64,000 nucleotides of DNA from Veillonella sp. (GTDB taxonomy: Bacteria > Bacillota > Negativicutes > Veillonellales > Veillonellaceae): contig NZ_JAGZMO010000008.1 in the NCBI RefSeq assembly GCF_018364065.1, forward strand, positions 17,119 to 81,118, read 5' to 3'. The notes under the pieces were generated by a model. That model was not told the DNA's origin and made no database searches. It saw only the letters and a list, made by a program, of their open reading frames with translations. How positions within the stretch are numbered: the first letter of the stretch is position 1; each line of letters opens with the position of its first letter. A program made the position numbers and the translations under genes. Positions 52,561 to 61,173 of the stretch are shown here, piece after piece.

Positions 52561-53562
52561 TTAAATTAAATAGATAACTCCTTGAATTATTGAGTATGCA
52601 ATGGCCGACATCATGGCACTTAACGGGATCGTCACGAACCATGCCATAACCATGGAACGAGCTACGCCCCAGTTAACCGCTTTCACACGTTTCGCCGTAC
52701 CTACCCCCATAATCGAGCCGCTTACTACGTGCGTAGTCGATACGGGAAGATGAAGGAATGTAGCCGTGAAAATTGTTAAAGCCGAATTCAAGTCCGCCGC
52801 AAAGCCGTTAATTGTTTCCAACTTGAAGATTTTCGTCCCCATAGTGGAAATAATTCGCCAGCCCCCTGCAGCCGTACCTAAAGCCATGGCGGTCGCACAG
52901 GATAATTTTACCCACATTGGCACGTCCAGCGTTTCAATATAGCCGCCGCTCACCAATGTTAGGGTAATAATCCCCATCGCTTTTTGCGCATCATTAGAGC
53001 CATGAGAGAACGCCATCAATGTGGCAGATAATAATTGCATGTTACGGAACCCGTCATTGAGGACAATCGGTGAAAAACGGCCGAAAATCATCAATAAAAT
53101 GTTCATAATAATATAACCGAATATCATGGCAATAATAGGAGATAAAATTAAGGATAAGAAAATTTTACCAATCCCTGCGAAGTTAAGTGCTTCATGACCG
53201 ACAGATACCATTACGGCACCAACAACACCGCCGATCAGCGCATGGGATGAGGAGCTTGGAATCCCGTACCACCAGGTAATCAAGTTCCACGCAATCGCCC
53301 CCAACAGGGCGGCACTGATTACTTCCGCATTAATGAGACTTGGAGAAATAACTAAATCGCCGCCGATTGTTTTAGCAACGCCTGTACTTACAAGAGCACC
53401 GGCAAAGTTTAAAACAGCCGTCATCATAACGGCTTTACGCGGCGTAATTGCACGGGTTGATACAGATGTGGCAATCGCGTTGGCTGTATCGTGGAACCCG
53501 TTGATATAGTCGAACGCCAACGCCAAGAATACAACCAGCCACACTAACCAATGATCAAGCAT
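52561..53562 (-). CDS. PiT family inorganic phosphate transporter
   Basis: A 333-residue low-affinity phosphate permease with two repeats of the PiT signature: DYINGFHDTANAIATSVSTRA (the Gly-Phe-His-Asp-Thr-Ala-Asn motif near 20-30) and FSHGSNDAQKAMGI in the second half. About ten membrane helices. Energised by Na+ or H+. The start codon overlaps the end of the DUF47 gene by eight bases, and pit-DUF47 pairs form a phosphate uptake module. Confidence 0.93.
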   Translation of the reverse strand: MLDHWLVWLVVFLALAFDYINGFHDTANAIATSVSTRAITPRKAVMMTAVLNFAGALVSTGVAKTIGGDLVISPSLINAEVISAALLGAIAWNLITWWYGIPSSSSHALIGGVVGAVMVSVGHEALNFAGIGKIFLSLILSPIIAMIFGYIIMNILLMIFGRFSPIVLNDGFRNMQLLSATLMAFSHGSNDAQKAMGIITLTLVSGGYIETLDVPMWVKLSCATAMALGTAAGGWRIISTMGTKIFKLETINGFAADLNSALTIFTATFLHLPVSTTHVVSGSIMGVGTAKRVKAVNWGVARSMVMAWFVTIPLSAMMSAIAYSIIQGVIYLI

Positions 53563-54184
53563 ACTTCAACACAACCCGGCGGAATGTGCCAACCAAATCC
53601 TCACAACCGTCAATAACCTCTTCGATAGAGTTAAGGATTTCCTTCCACTTAATTAATTCAATCGGATCTTTACAATCGCGGAATAAAGTCGCCATTTCTT
53701 CATGATATACACCATCGGCCACTTCTTCCAAACGCAATACTTCCAATACACGGCCTTCTACGCGCACGTGATTCTTTTTCAAACTGTTCATATACGAGAT
53801 GGATTTTGTAATATGTTTCAAGCATTTCTGTACAATCTGGATAAGTTTAACAGACCCTTCATTAGGCTTACCCACACTGTACATACACATTTTATCCATG
53901 ATTTCTTTCATGCTGTCAATTGTTGTATCCAGCTCTTCAATTAAAAGCTGAATGTCTTCGCGATCCATAGGCGTAATGAATGTGGAACGCAACTTTTCAA
54001 TAGTTTCATTTACAATTTGATCCGCATCTTTTTCTTTTGCACTAATTATCGCCAATGCTTCTTCTTTGTCTACTTCGCCCTGAAACGCCTGCTCCATAAC
54101 AATCGCCGCTTCATGACATAATTCAGCATGAGCATTTAAAAGATTAAAGAATTTTTCCTCTTTGCTTTTTAAGTGAAACGCCAT
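53555..54184 (-). CDS. DUF47/PhoU-like Pit accessory protein
   Basis: A 209-residue all-helical protein of the DUF47 family, distantly related to PhoU; it probably modulates the adjacent PiT permease. Charged helices such as EEALAIISAKEKDADQIVNE and LIEELDTTIDSMKEIMDKM carry the Glu/Asp patches that bind metal in PhoU folds. ATG at 54184 is favoured over an in-frame Met ten codons earlier because GGAGG lies five bases upstream. Confidence 0.9.
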   Translation of the reverse strand: MAFHLKSKEEKFFNLLNAHAELCHEAAIVMEQAFQGEVDKEEALAIISAKEKDADQIVNETIEKLRSTFITPMDREDIQLLIEELDTTIDSMKEIMDKMCMYSVGKPNEGSVKLIQIVQKCLKHITKSISYMNSLKKNHVRVEGRVLEVLRLEEVADGVYHEEMATLFRDCKDPIELIKWKEILNSIEEVIDGCEDLVGTFRRVVLKYA

Positions 54185-54265
54185 AGCATCCTCCACAACT
54201 TTTGATGGCTCCATTAATTGATAATGAATTGTAACAGTTCTATTTAGCGACTCCGTGTCTCCCTA

Positions 54266-54763
54266 CTACTTTGTCACTTCGTAAACTAAATGATTTATTT
54301 CCGGCAAAATCAAGCGATTCATGCCGAGTGTAACAGCTCCCACGGACCCGGGTAACGCAAATATTAGAACTTTGCGGGCCACGCCGGCCAATGCACGCGA
54401 CGCCATTGCCCTGGTCCCGATGTCTTCTGTCAAACTTAAGTATCTAAAGAATTCACCGAATCCGGGAATTTCTTTTTCAATCATTGCCGATACCGCTTCA
54501 ATCGTTACATCACGGTACGCAATGCCGGTGCCGCCGGTAAGAATAATTCCATCCAGGCTCTCTATGGAAATCCAACGATCAAGGACCTCCATGATCGAAT
54601 TGGCATCGTCCGGTAATAAGGTGCGAACTTTTACTATATGATTAGCGGCTTCCAGTAGTTCGACAACCGTATCTCCACCTTTATCCGTTGCAGGAGTTCG
54701 CGTATCCGAAACTGTTATAACGCCTAATACCAATGGACGATTTTGGACTTCTTGCAAGGACAT
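54266..54763 (-). CDS. moaB: MoaB/MogA family molybdopterin adenylyltransferase-like protein
   Basis: The 165-residue product has the MoCF-binding fold with VITVSDTRTPATDKGG at the start and GIILTGGTGIAYRDVT near 80-95. Family members adenylylate molybdopterin before metal insertion, although MoaB itself can be inactive. No other molybdenum cofactor genes are in the window. ATG at 54763 has AAGGAGGG upstream. An extended -10 (TGGTATACT, minus strand, near 54835) may drive it. Confidence 0.88.
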   Translation of the reverse strand: MSLQEVQNRPLVLGVITVSDTRTPATDKGGDTVVELLEAANHIVKVRTLLPDDANSIMEVLDRWISIESLDGIILTGGTGIAYRDVTIEAVSAMIEKEIPGFGEFFRYLSLTEDIGTRAMASRALAGVARKVLIFALPGSVGAVTLGMNRLILPEINHLVYEVTK

Positions 54764-54947
54764 AAAATTATCCCTCCTTCTGCTGAATTGGCTTTGTAAA
54801 CCTTTTGTAAAATTATTAACCGTCACTATATATAGTATACCATGTTAAACTATAAGACCATACCGCTATGTAAAAATTCTGTAAATTTTTTACAATTCTA
54901 TAAAAATATGCCAAAAATCATACCGTCTCCTACAGATTTACAAAGAA

Positions 54948-54979
54948 AAAACAGCAAATCTGAACAGATTTGCTGTTTT
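54948..54979 (-). terminator. Terminator of the HAD phosphatase gene
   Basis: AAAACAGCAAATCTG / CAGATTTGCTGTTTT arms with a two-base loop and a T-run on the minus strand. Confidence 0.9.
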
Positions 54980-55015
54980 GTGTTATATAATATGTTGCAA
55001 TTCATATGCAATCAA

Positions 55016-55840
55016 CTAAATTGTGAAATAGCGATGTACCACCTCAACAACACCGGCTTCATCATTAGTCAATTTTGTTACATAATCGGCCTGGCGACGT
55101 ACCGGCTGCGGCGCATTTCGCATAGCCACGCCCATATGAGCATATGCCAGCATAGCCACATCATTGTAGCTGTCACCGCAAAAGACGGCCCGTTTTCGTG
55201 AAAGGCCCAGTCGTTTAAACAAGTAGTCCACGCCAACGGACTTATTCATACCCGGCGGGCTTATTTCAATACAGTATAAATCGGAATGAAATACTTCGGC
55301 CCGACCGTCAACCAAATCAATCAACTGAGGCACCAGCTTACTTAACTGCCCTTTATTCCCTGTAAGTAAGCACTGATGAGGATTGACCGGCAACTGCGAT
55401 ATAAAATCCTCTGTTCGGACCAAAGGCAAACCGCACCACTCGGATTCACCACGCATATACGCATCCGGTTTTGTGCCGGCTAAAATTCGTCCCTCATCAT
55501 AGGTCATAATGCCTAATCCTAATGTTTTCGCCGTGTCATACATCAATTCAATGACCGAATGATCCAAACAAGTCTCATGTAAGCACACTTTATCGGTATA
55601 ACGCATCACCTTTGCTCCGTTAAAGGCGATAAAGTGTCCGTTGAATCGGTCAAATTCCAATAGTTTTGCAATAGAGTATACACCTTCAGGAGGGCGTCCG
55701 GAGGCGAGAATCACCGTAGTTCCCGCTTCCTGCAAAGCAATGAGCGCCTCCTGCGTCCGCACATCTACTTCTTTATTTGAATTGACTGTGGTCCCATCAA
55801 TATCCAATACCAGAACATCGTAGATTTTTGCCATAGTCAT
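55016..55840 (-). CDS. Cof-type HAD-superfamily phosphatase
   Basis: A 274-residue IIB HAD phosphatase. Motif I is VLDIDGTT (nucleophile Asp near 13), motif II LASGRPP, the Lys of motif III in NKSVGVDYL, and motif IV FCGDSYNDVAML. A C2B cap lies between motifs II and III. The family dephosphorylates sugar phosphates, flavin or cofactor phosphates; substrate unknown. ATG at 55840 follows GGGGAG; a TTG one codon earlier and an ATG two codons later are alternatives. Confidence 0.92.
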   Translation of the reverse strand: MTMAKIYDVLVLDIDGTTVNSNKEVDVRTQEALIALQEAGTTVILASGRPPEGVYSIAKLLEFDRFNGHFIAFNGAKVMRYTDKVCLHETCLDHSVIELMYDTAKTLGLGIMTYDEGRILAGTKPDAYMRGESEWCGLPLVRTEDFISQLPVNPHQCLLTGNKGQLSKLVPQLIDLVDGRAEVFHSDLYCIEISPPGMNKSVGVDYLFKRLGLSRKRAVFCGDSYNDVAMLAYAHMGVAMRNAPQPVRRQADYVTKLTNDEAGVVEVVHRYFTI

Positions 55841-55863
55841 CAAACTCCCCGCTAAGTAATTGC

Positions 55864-57177
55864 TTATTTTTTCAAATATTCGGCGCGCACATCTTCAGGA
55901 ACCATGCTGCCGCCGGTAGCCCACACAATGTGAGTTGCTTTATCCATAACATTTGTCAGATGATTCTGTTCTACATAAGCCTGTAAAGTAGGAGCTTGTA
56001 AGAAGGCCGCATAGCCTGCACAGGAGCTTGGTTCAATGAATAAACCTTCCCGTTTCAACAATTCTTTCATTAACACATATAATTTGTCGTCTTCAATTGT
56101 GGCAATACCGGATACAAGCGGTTCCATGATTTTGCCTACGAAAGCGGATGGACGACCTACGGCCAATCCGTCGGCTTCAGTTTTACCAGGCATACCGATA
56201 TCTTCTACGGCGATCTGATCATGTAATTCAGTAGCCATACCTAAGAGCATGCAGCAAGCTTGTGTCGGTTCGGTAAAGAAGCAATGTACATTGTCGCCAT
56301 AAGCTTCTTTAAGACCATAAGTAACACCGCCCGGAGCGCCACCGATACCGCATGGAATATATACAAAGAGCGGATGCTCTTCATCAACTTGAATGTTAAG
56401 GCTTTCCAATTGAGATTTTACACGAGGACCGGCCACGCTATAACCCATGAACAAGTCTTTGGATTTTTCGTCGTCTACGAAGTAGCTCATTGGATCCGCA
56501 TCAGAGTTGCGACGGCCTTCATCAACAGCGGCACAGTAGTTGTCGTTATATTCAATAACAGTTACACCGCGGCTGCGAAGTAAGTCTTTTTTCCATTGTT
56601 TTGCATCAGCAGACATATGAACAATAACTTTAAAGCCTACTTTAGCACTCATAATGCCGATACTCATGCCCAAGTTACCTGTACTGCCTACCTGAATTGT
56701 GTAGCGATTGAAGAATTCGAGGAAACGAGGTTCCGCCATAATCGCGTAGTTGTCGGATTCTTTCAACATGCCTTCTTTCATGGCCAAATGTTCCGCATAT
56801 TTCAATACTTCATAGAAACCGCCGCGGGCCTTTACGGAACCGGAGATTGGCAAATCGCTGTCCATTTTTAAGAATAAACGGCCTTCAATGTTGGATTGGA
56901 ATGCTTCGTTCAAGTATTCCTTCATATGTGCCGTTTCAAGTAAGGCGGACTCAATTAAACCATGAGTTTCTCTCAATTCAGGGAATACTGTTTCCAAGTA
57001 TGGTGCAAAACGCTGCAAGCGCTGTTCCGCATCATCAATATCCGCCTGAGTTACTGCAGTAAGATTCCAGTTGGAACGAGTTGTTTTCTTAGGGTTCAAC
57101 CAGAATGTTTCTTTACCTTCTGCCACTTCACGAACAATCGGACTTTTTTTTGCTAATTCATCAATATTGTATTTCAT
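55864..57177 (-). CDS. dsdA: D-serine ammonia-lyase
   Basis: A 437-residue fold-type II PLP enzyme that converts D-serine to pyruvate and ammonia. The PLP Lys is in SGSVKARGGFYEVLKYA (near 117), the phosphate-binding Gly loop in GSTGNLGMSIG, and IPCGIGGAPGGVTYGLKEA further on; length fits DsdA (about 440). GGGAGC precedes the ATG. Together with the AGCS carrier 146 bases upstream it forms a plausible D-serine or D-alanine use module that feeds pyruvate. Confidence 0.95.
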   Translation of the reverse strand: MKYNIDELAKKSPIVREVAEGKETFWLNPKKTTRSNWNLTAVTQADIDDAEQRLQRFAPYLETVFPELRETHGLIESALLETAHMKEYLNEAFQSNIEGRLFLKMDSDLPISGSVKARGGFYEVLKYAEHLAMKEGMLKESDNYAIMAEPRFLEFFNRYTIQVGSTGNLGMSIGIMSAKVGFKVIVHMSADAKQWKKDLLRSRGVTVIEYNDNYCAAVDEGRRNSDADPMSYFVDDEKSKDLFMGYSVAGPRVKSQLESLNIQVDEEHPLFVYIPCGIGGAPGGVTYGLKEAYGDNVHCFFTEPTQACCMLLGMATELHDQIAVEDIGMPGKTEADGLAVGRPSAFVGKIMEPLVSGIATIEDDKLYVLMKELLKREGLFIEPSSCAGYAAFLQAPTLQAYVEQNHLTNVMDKATHIVWATGGSMVPEDVRAEYLKK

Positions 57178-57323
57178 TCTATATAGCTCCCTTTATTATA
57201 TGTGTATTACACTTGTTTATCTGATTGTTAAACGCCGTTGCATACGTTTTTTCATATGCTTTTCCTAACGTTTCACACTGTATATTTTAATTCGTATCTA
57301 TTATACGTTTGCACGTTTCATCA

Positions 57324-58697
57324 CTATGTTTTTTGTGCATCACTTTTATCTAGAAGATACCCATTTTTAGGATTTAAAAACTCTTTAGTTAATCGTCTTA
57401 CTTCACCACTGAGCATAAACATAGCCAGTATATTCGGTAAAATCAGGAATGCCAACGCAATATCCTGAATGGCCCATACCATTTGTACAGTCCCCAAACT
57501 TCCCAGTACGATCAATACAGGGAACACATAGCGATACCAGCTGTTCCAATGTTCTTTTCCCAGGAATGTAAGACTTACATAGCCGAAATACCACTGGTTC
57601 ATTATGGAGGTACCGGCGAAGAGGATTAAACTGATGTACATAATGTAGCGCAATCCCGGATACACCGTATCAAATGCGACCGCTGTTAACGTAACCGCAT
57701 TTGAATGGTGCAGATTAGCTCCGGTCAACAGTACAACAAGGCCGGTAGTGCTGCAAATCAGGAATGTGTCAACAAAAACTTCAATAATACCATAGAAACC
57801 TTGTCGTACCGGATGATCCACCTGGGCCGCCGCATGAAGTACCGGCGCCGTTCCTTCACCCGCTTCATTGGAGTAAAGGCCTCGGGCCACACCATAACGC
57901 ATAGCTTCCTTCATCGTATGGCCCAGAACTGCCCCGGTGGCAGCCTCAATAGAGAGCGCCTGCTCAACAATAAGCGAGAAAATATGTGGAATTTCGCGGC
58001 TGAACATAATAAGTACCAGTATGCCCCCTCCAATATAAAGGGTCGCCATCAAAGGTACAATGCTCTGCATAATATGTATGAGTCGTTTAAACCCGCCGCT
58101 AATAGCTAAGAAAATAATCGCTGCCACAATGAGTGCGCAAATCTGTGGCGATATAAAAAACGCGCTTGATGCAACCTGAGCGATTGTGTTGGACTGAATC
58201 AATGTGGCACCGCTGTTCTGAACAAATAGCAGGCCTGCCACGGCTAAGGCCATTTTATGCCAACCCAAACGCTGTGAAATATAGTACATGGAACCGCCCA
58301 CAATGTTGCCCTTTTTATCATGCCCGCGATACTTCACACCCAGCACGATTTCACCGAACTTGGTAGCCATACCGAAAAAGGCCGCCACCCACATCCAGAA
58401 CAGAGCTCCTGCGCCGCCATATAAAATCGCTGTACTTACGCCCACAATATTACCGCTGCCTACACAGCTTCCCAAAGATGCGCAGAGAGACTGCCAGGAC
58501 GTACAACCTTTATCATGCGACTCGGACTTTTCATGTCCCTTACTAAATATACCCTTGCGAATTAATCGAAGGAAACGAACCTGAATACCGCCTGTTATGC
58601 AGGTATACCAAAGGCCCAATCCGATTAATGCACATAACAGCCAATCACTCCATAGTAAATTGGCTATATATACCACCATCGCTTCTATATTTGCCAC
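57324..58697 (-). CDS. AGCS family Na+:alanine/glycine symporter
   Basis: A 457-residue amino-acid carrier with about eleven helices. Family signatures include GSCVGSGNIVGVSTAILYGGAGALFW (split unwound helix, near 76-100), GATLIQSNTIAQ and SNEAGEGTAPVLHAAA near 275. It imports small neutral amino acids (L- or D-alanine, glycine, possibly serine) with Na+, using the gradient made by the decarboxylase pump. Start is GTG with AAGGAG seven bases upstream. It lies between dsdA and the phosphodiesterase gene on one strand. Confidence 0.93.
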   Translation of the reverse strand: MANIEAMVVYIANLLWSDWLLCALIGLGLWYTCITGGIQVRFLRLIRKGIFSKGHEKSESHDKGCTSWQSLCASLGSCVGSGNIVGVSTAILYGGAGALFWMWVAAFFGMATKFGEIVLGVKYRGHDKKGNIVGGSMYYISQRLGWHKMALAVAGLLFVQNSGATLIQSNTIAQVASSAFFISPQICALIVAAIIFLAISGGFKRLIHIMQSIVPLMATLYIGGGILVLIMFSREIPHIFSLIVEQALSIEAATGAVLGHTMKEAMRYGVARGLYSNEAGEGTAPVLHAAAQVDHPVRQGFYGIIEVFVDTFLICSTTGLVVLLTGANLHHSNAVTLTAVAFDTVYPGLRYIMYISLILFAGTSIMNQWYFGYVSLTFLGKEHWNSWYRYVFPVLIVLGSLGTVQMVWAIQDIALAFLILPNILAMFMLSGEVRRLTKEFLNPKNGYLLDKSDAQKT

Positions 58698-58711
58698 CGT
58701 ATTACTCCTTA

Positions 58712-60040
58712 TTACAGTATACTTCGACCTTCAGCATGCGGTAACACCGCTCCCATTTGCGCTGCCAGTGTCGGTGCCACATCGATAAGTCGCACATCAT
58801 GTACCACCTGTGGCTCAATACCGCGGCCCGCAATCATGAACGATGCTCTCATTTCAGGAAACTCTTCGTTATATCCGTGCTGCGCTTTCTGCACAAGCTC
58901 GGTGCGCACGTATTCACCGTACGCCTCATCGCGAATTTCGTAACCTTTCTTGGCAATTAAAATATAGTCGCCTTTAGGGAAGCCGCCTCGTTCACGAGCC
59001 TGTTCCCCAGTAATCACTTCTAAAATGCCGCTGTTTTCATCGGCAGCCAGTTCTTTTAATGTGGCTTCCAATACATGGCGATCTTCTTCCGTTGCTTCCG
59101 GTGCAAGGCGAATTTCAGAGATGCCGCCGGCCCGTTGGCTAAATGCCTTCCATGCTGTTACCGCACCGCTTTCATCGACTGTAATCAACCCGGCTTTTTC
59201 TAATACTACATTCGGGTAAATGCAATGTGTATTGTCCAATGTACCATGATCGGATACTACACAGACGATAAGGTTTGAACCGCTGATTTCTTCTGCAGTT
59301 TCTACCAGCTGTTGCACCATGGCGTCAATCTTTTCAAGACTCTGTGCCGCTTCTTTGCTGTATACGCCGAATTGGTGAGCGCTTTCATCAAAGCTAGCAA
59401 AGTAAGCACTCATGAAGAACGGACGATCGCTTTTGCTCATCTTTTCACTTAAGAGCCAGCGAGCCGCCTTGAAGCGCTGTACATCACCGGCATCGCTCAA
59501 ATCAAGACCGCCTGCGTAGCGACCGATAACTTCTTCCATCTCGCTGATGAGGCCCTGAGGCTGGCTCATTACATCGATGAATTCAGAGTCCAGCGCACTG
59601 CCGTCCCACCAGAATTCCGGTGCAATATAATCGCCCTTCGCGCCTACCGACGTAGGAAATGCGGCGCTGCCTGACACATAGCCGGCCTGTTTAGCCGCTT
59701 CCCATAAGGTTGTTACCTTGCGGCTGGCAAACCAGTGCCACGCCCCTTTATGTTTCTTCATCGGATCAAACATGATATTGTTGGTAATTCCATGGGTCTT
59801 CGGATTTGTACCGGTAATCATGCTTTGATGGCAAGGATAGGTAAACGGAGGAAATACGCTTTTCATTCCGTCCACCGCGATGGCTCCTTTATCCATGAAG
59901 TAAGATGTTAAAAATGGAAGTTTCACTCCTAATCGATCCTGTTCCAGCAAAAATTCCATTTTTAACGCATCAATAGAAATTAATAACACATTAGGTTTAT
60001 TATTAGTTTTGTTTTCATTTGCATTCAACACTGCACACAT
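58712..60040 (-). CDS. Type I phosphodiesterase / nucleotide pyrophosphatase-like enzyme
   Basis: An alkaline-phosphatase-superfamily enzyme of 442 residues. Metal and catalytic residues are visible: LLISIDAL (Asp), FPPFTYPCHQSMITG (Thr nucleophile near 67), FASFDESAHQFG (Asp, His), VVSDHGT (Asp-His pair) and a late His. No signal peptide, so it appears cytoplasmic. It may split phosphodiesters, phosphonates or nucleotide pyrophosphates; substrate unknown. GGGAGA precedes the ATG. It follows the DeoR gene by 24 bases and is likely controlled by it. Confidence 0.87.
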   Translation of the reverse strand: MCAVLNANENKTNNKPNVLLISIDALKMEFLLEQDRLGVKLPFLTSYFMDKGAIAVDGMKSVFPPFTYPCHQSMITGTNPKTHGITNNIMFDPMKKHKGAWHWFASRKVTTLWEAAKQAGYVSGSAAFPTSVGAKGDYIAPEFWWDGSALDSEFIDVMSQPQGLISEMEEVIGRYAGGLDLSDAGDVQRFKAARWLLSEKMSKSDRPFFMSAYFASFDESAHQFGVYSKEAAQSLEKIDAMVQQLVETAEEISGSNLIVCVVSDHGTLDNTHCIYPNVVLEKAGLITVDESGAVTAWKAFSQRAGGISEIRLAPEATEEDRHVLEATLKELAADENSGILEVITGEQARERGGFPKGDYILIAKKGYEIRDEAYGEYVRTELVQKAQHGYNEEFPEMRASFMIAGRGIEPQVVHDVRLIDVAPTLAAQMGAVLPHAEGRSIL

Positions 60041-60064
60041 GAATATTTCTCCCTTCCGGAGCGC

Positions 60065-60871
60065 TTATTCACTCCGTTCCGGTGCTACCACTACAGGGAC
60101 ACCGGCCTGTTCAAAACTTTCTACCTGTTCGCGTGAAATTTTATAATCTGTGATTAGAGCGCTTACGTCTTCAATGCCGCACATGCGAACCAATGAGTTT
60201 ACCCCCAGTTTGGAACTGTCCGCAATGACGATGGTTCGTCCTGATGCTTCCATCATTAAGTTCTGCACGGAAATTTCATCCATACGCTGATACGTAATGC
60301 CTGCTTCTACAGATATACCACAGGTAGTCAAAAAGAATGTATCTACGCGAATCTTCGAGAATAACAGACCCGCCACACCTGAAATAAAAGCTTTTTCATC
60401 AGCTTTATACATACCGCCGGTTACAATCAAGTTAATGCCTGCAGCCCCGGCCAATTCATTGGCAATGGCCAGCGAATTAGTAACTACAGTCAAATTTTGG
60501 AACCGTCCTTTTAATACCTTGGCCAGGGCCAATGCGGTACTTCCTGAATCAAGAGCAATTACCTGATTTTCCTGTATAAATTGTAATGCTTCACGAGCTA
60601 TATACATTTTTAGATCAGTCTGACTTGCTGCACGATCGTTAAAATTTGTATATTGATTAACACTAACATTAGTACTTGCATTATCTTCTGTTTCAACCTT
60701 CATGGCGCCGCCGCGAATTCGTTTGAGCAGATTACGCTCTTCCAAATTCATTAAATCCCGACGCACCGTTTCTCGGGTTGTATTCATTACATCACATAAT
60801 GTATTGACTTTAACAATTTGTTCCTTATTAAGTAAGTCTAAAATAATAGAATATCTTTCTTCTGACAACAT
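60065..60871 (-). CDS. DeoR family transcriptional regulator
   Basis: The 268-residue regulator has an N-terminal winged helix (VKVNTLCDVMNTTRETVRRDLMNLEERNLLKRIRGGA, in the DeoR pattern TxRRDL, about residues 20-55) and a sugar-phosphate-sensing isomerase-like domain with DSGSTALALAKVL and VVTNSL. The ligand is probably a phosphorylated sugar or polyol. It precedes the phosphodiesterase, AGCS and dsdA genes and faces the MFS gene across a phased operator array. Confidence 0.93.
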   Translation of the reverse strand: MLSEERYSIILDLLNKEQIVKVNTLCDVMNTTRETVRRDLMNLEERNLLKRIRGGAMKVETEDNASTNVSVNQYTNFNDRAASQTDLKMYIAREALQFIQENQVIALDSGSTALALAKVLKGRFQNLTVVTNSLAIANELAGAAGINLIVTGGMYKADEKAFISGVAGLLFSKIRVDTFFLTTCGISVEAGITYQRMDEISVQNLMMEASGRTIVIADSSKLGVNSLVRMCGIEDVSALITDYKISREQVESFEQAGVPVVVAPERSE

Positions 60872-60912
60872 AATTGCTAACTCCTTTTTCCGTCAAATCT
60901 GCTATTGGCCTC

Positions 60913-60941
60913 ATTATAGCATGACTTGACACACGTAACAA
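60913..60941 (-). promoter_or_regulatory. Promoter of the deoR gene
   Basis: On the minus strand TTGTTA, 17-base spacer, TATAAT. Confidence 0.75.
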
Positions 60942-60946
60942 TTGAC

Positions 60947-61035
60947 TTTTGCTCATTTTGCCAACTTTTTACAATTGCATTTTGCCATTTTGACATAACT
61001 TTACACATATTTACACAAATTTGACACAATTTGCC
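60947..61035. promoter_or_regulatory. Helically phased operator array for the DeoR regulator
   Basis: Direct repeats of TTT(A/G)(A/C)CA start at 60980, 60989, 61000, 61010, 61020 and 61030, the last four exactly ten bases apart; two TTTTGC words lie at 60947 and 60956. DeoR-family proteins are known to bind short direct repeats with about ten-base spacing. The array abuts the -35 of the MFS promoter and the -35 of deoR. Confidence 0.65.
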
Positions 61036-61065
61036 TTGACATGCCACATCATATCACCGTATACT
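61036..61065 (+). promoter_or_regulatory. Promoter of the MFS gene
   Basis: TTGACA, 18-base spacer, TATACT. The -35 directly follows the last operator repeat. Confidence 0.75.
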
Positions 61066-61173
61066 AAGGCTGTCAAATCTGCTAAGTAAACAATTTCACA
61101 ATGATTCACAGTTGTAACAGTATATTATATATACTAATTTACGCTCTAGTTAACTTGTATAGGGAGGATATTC

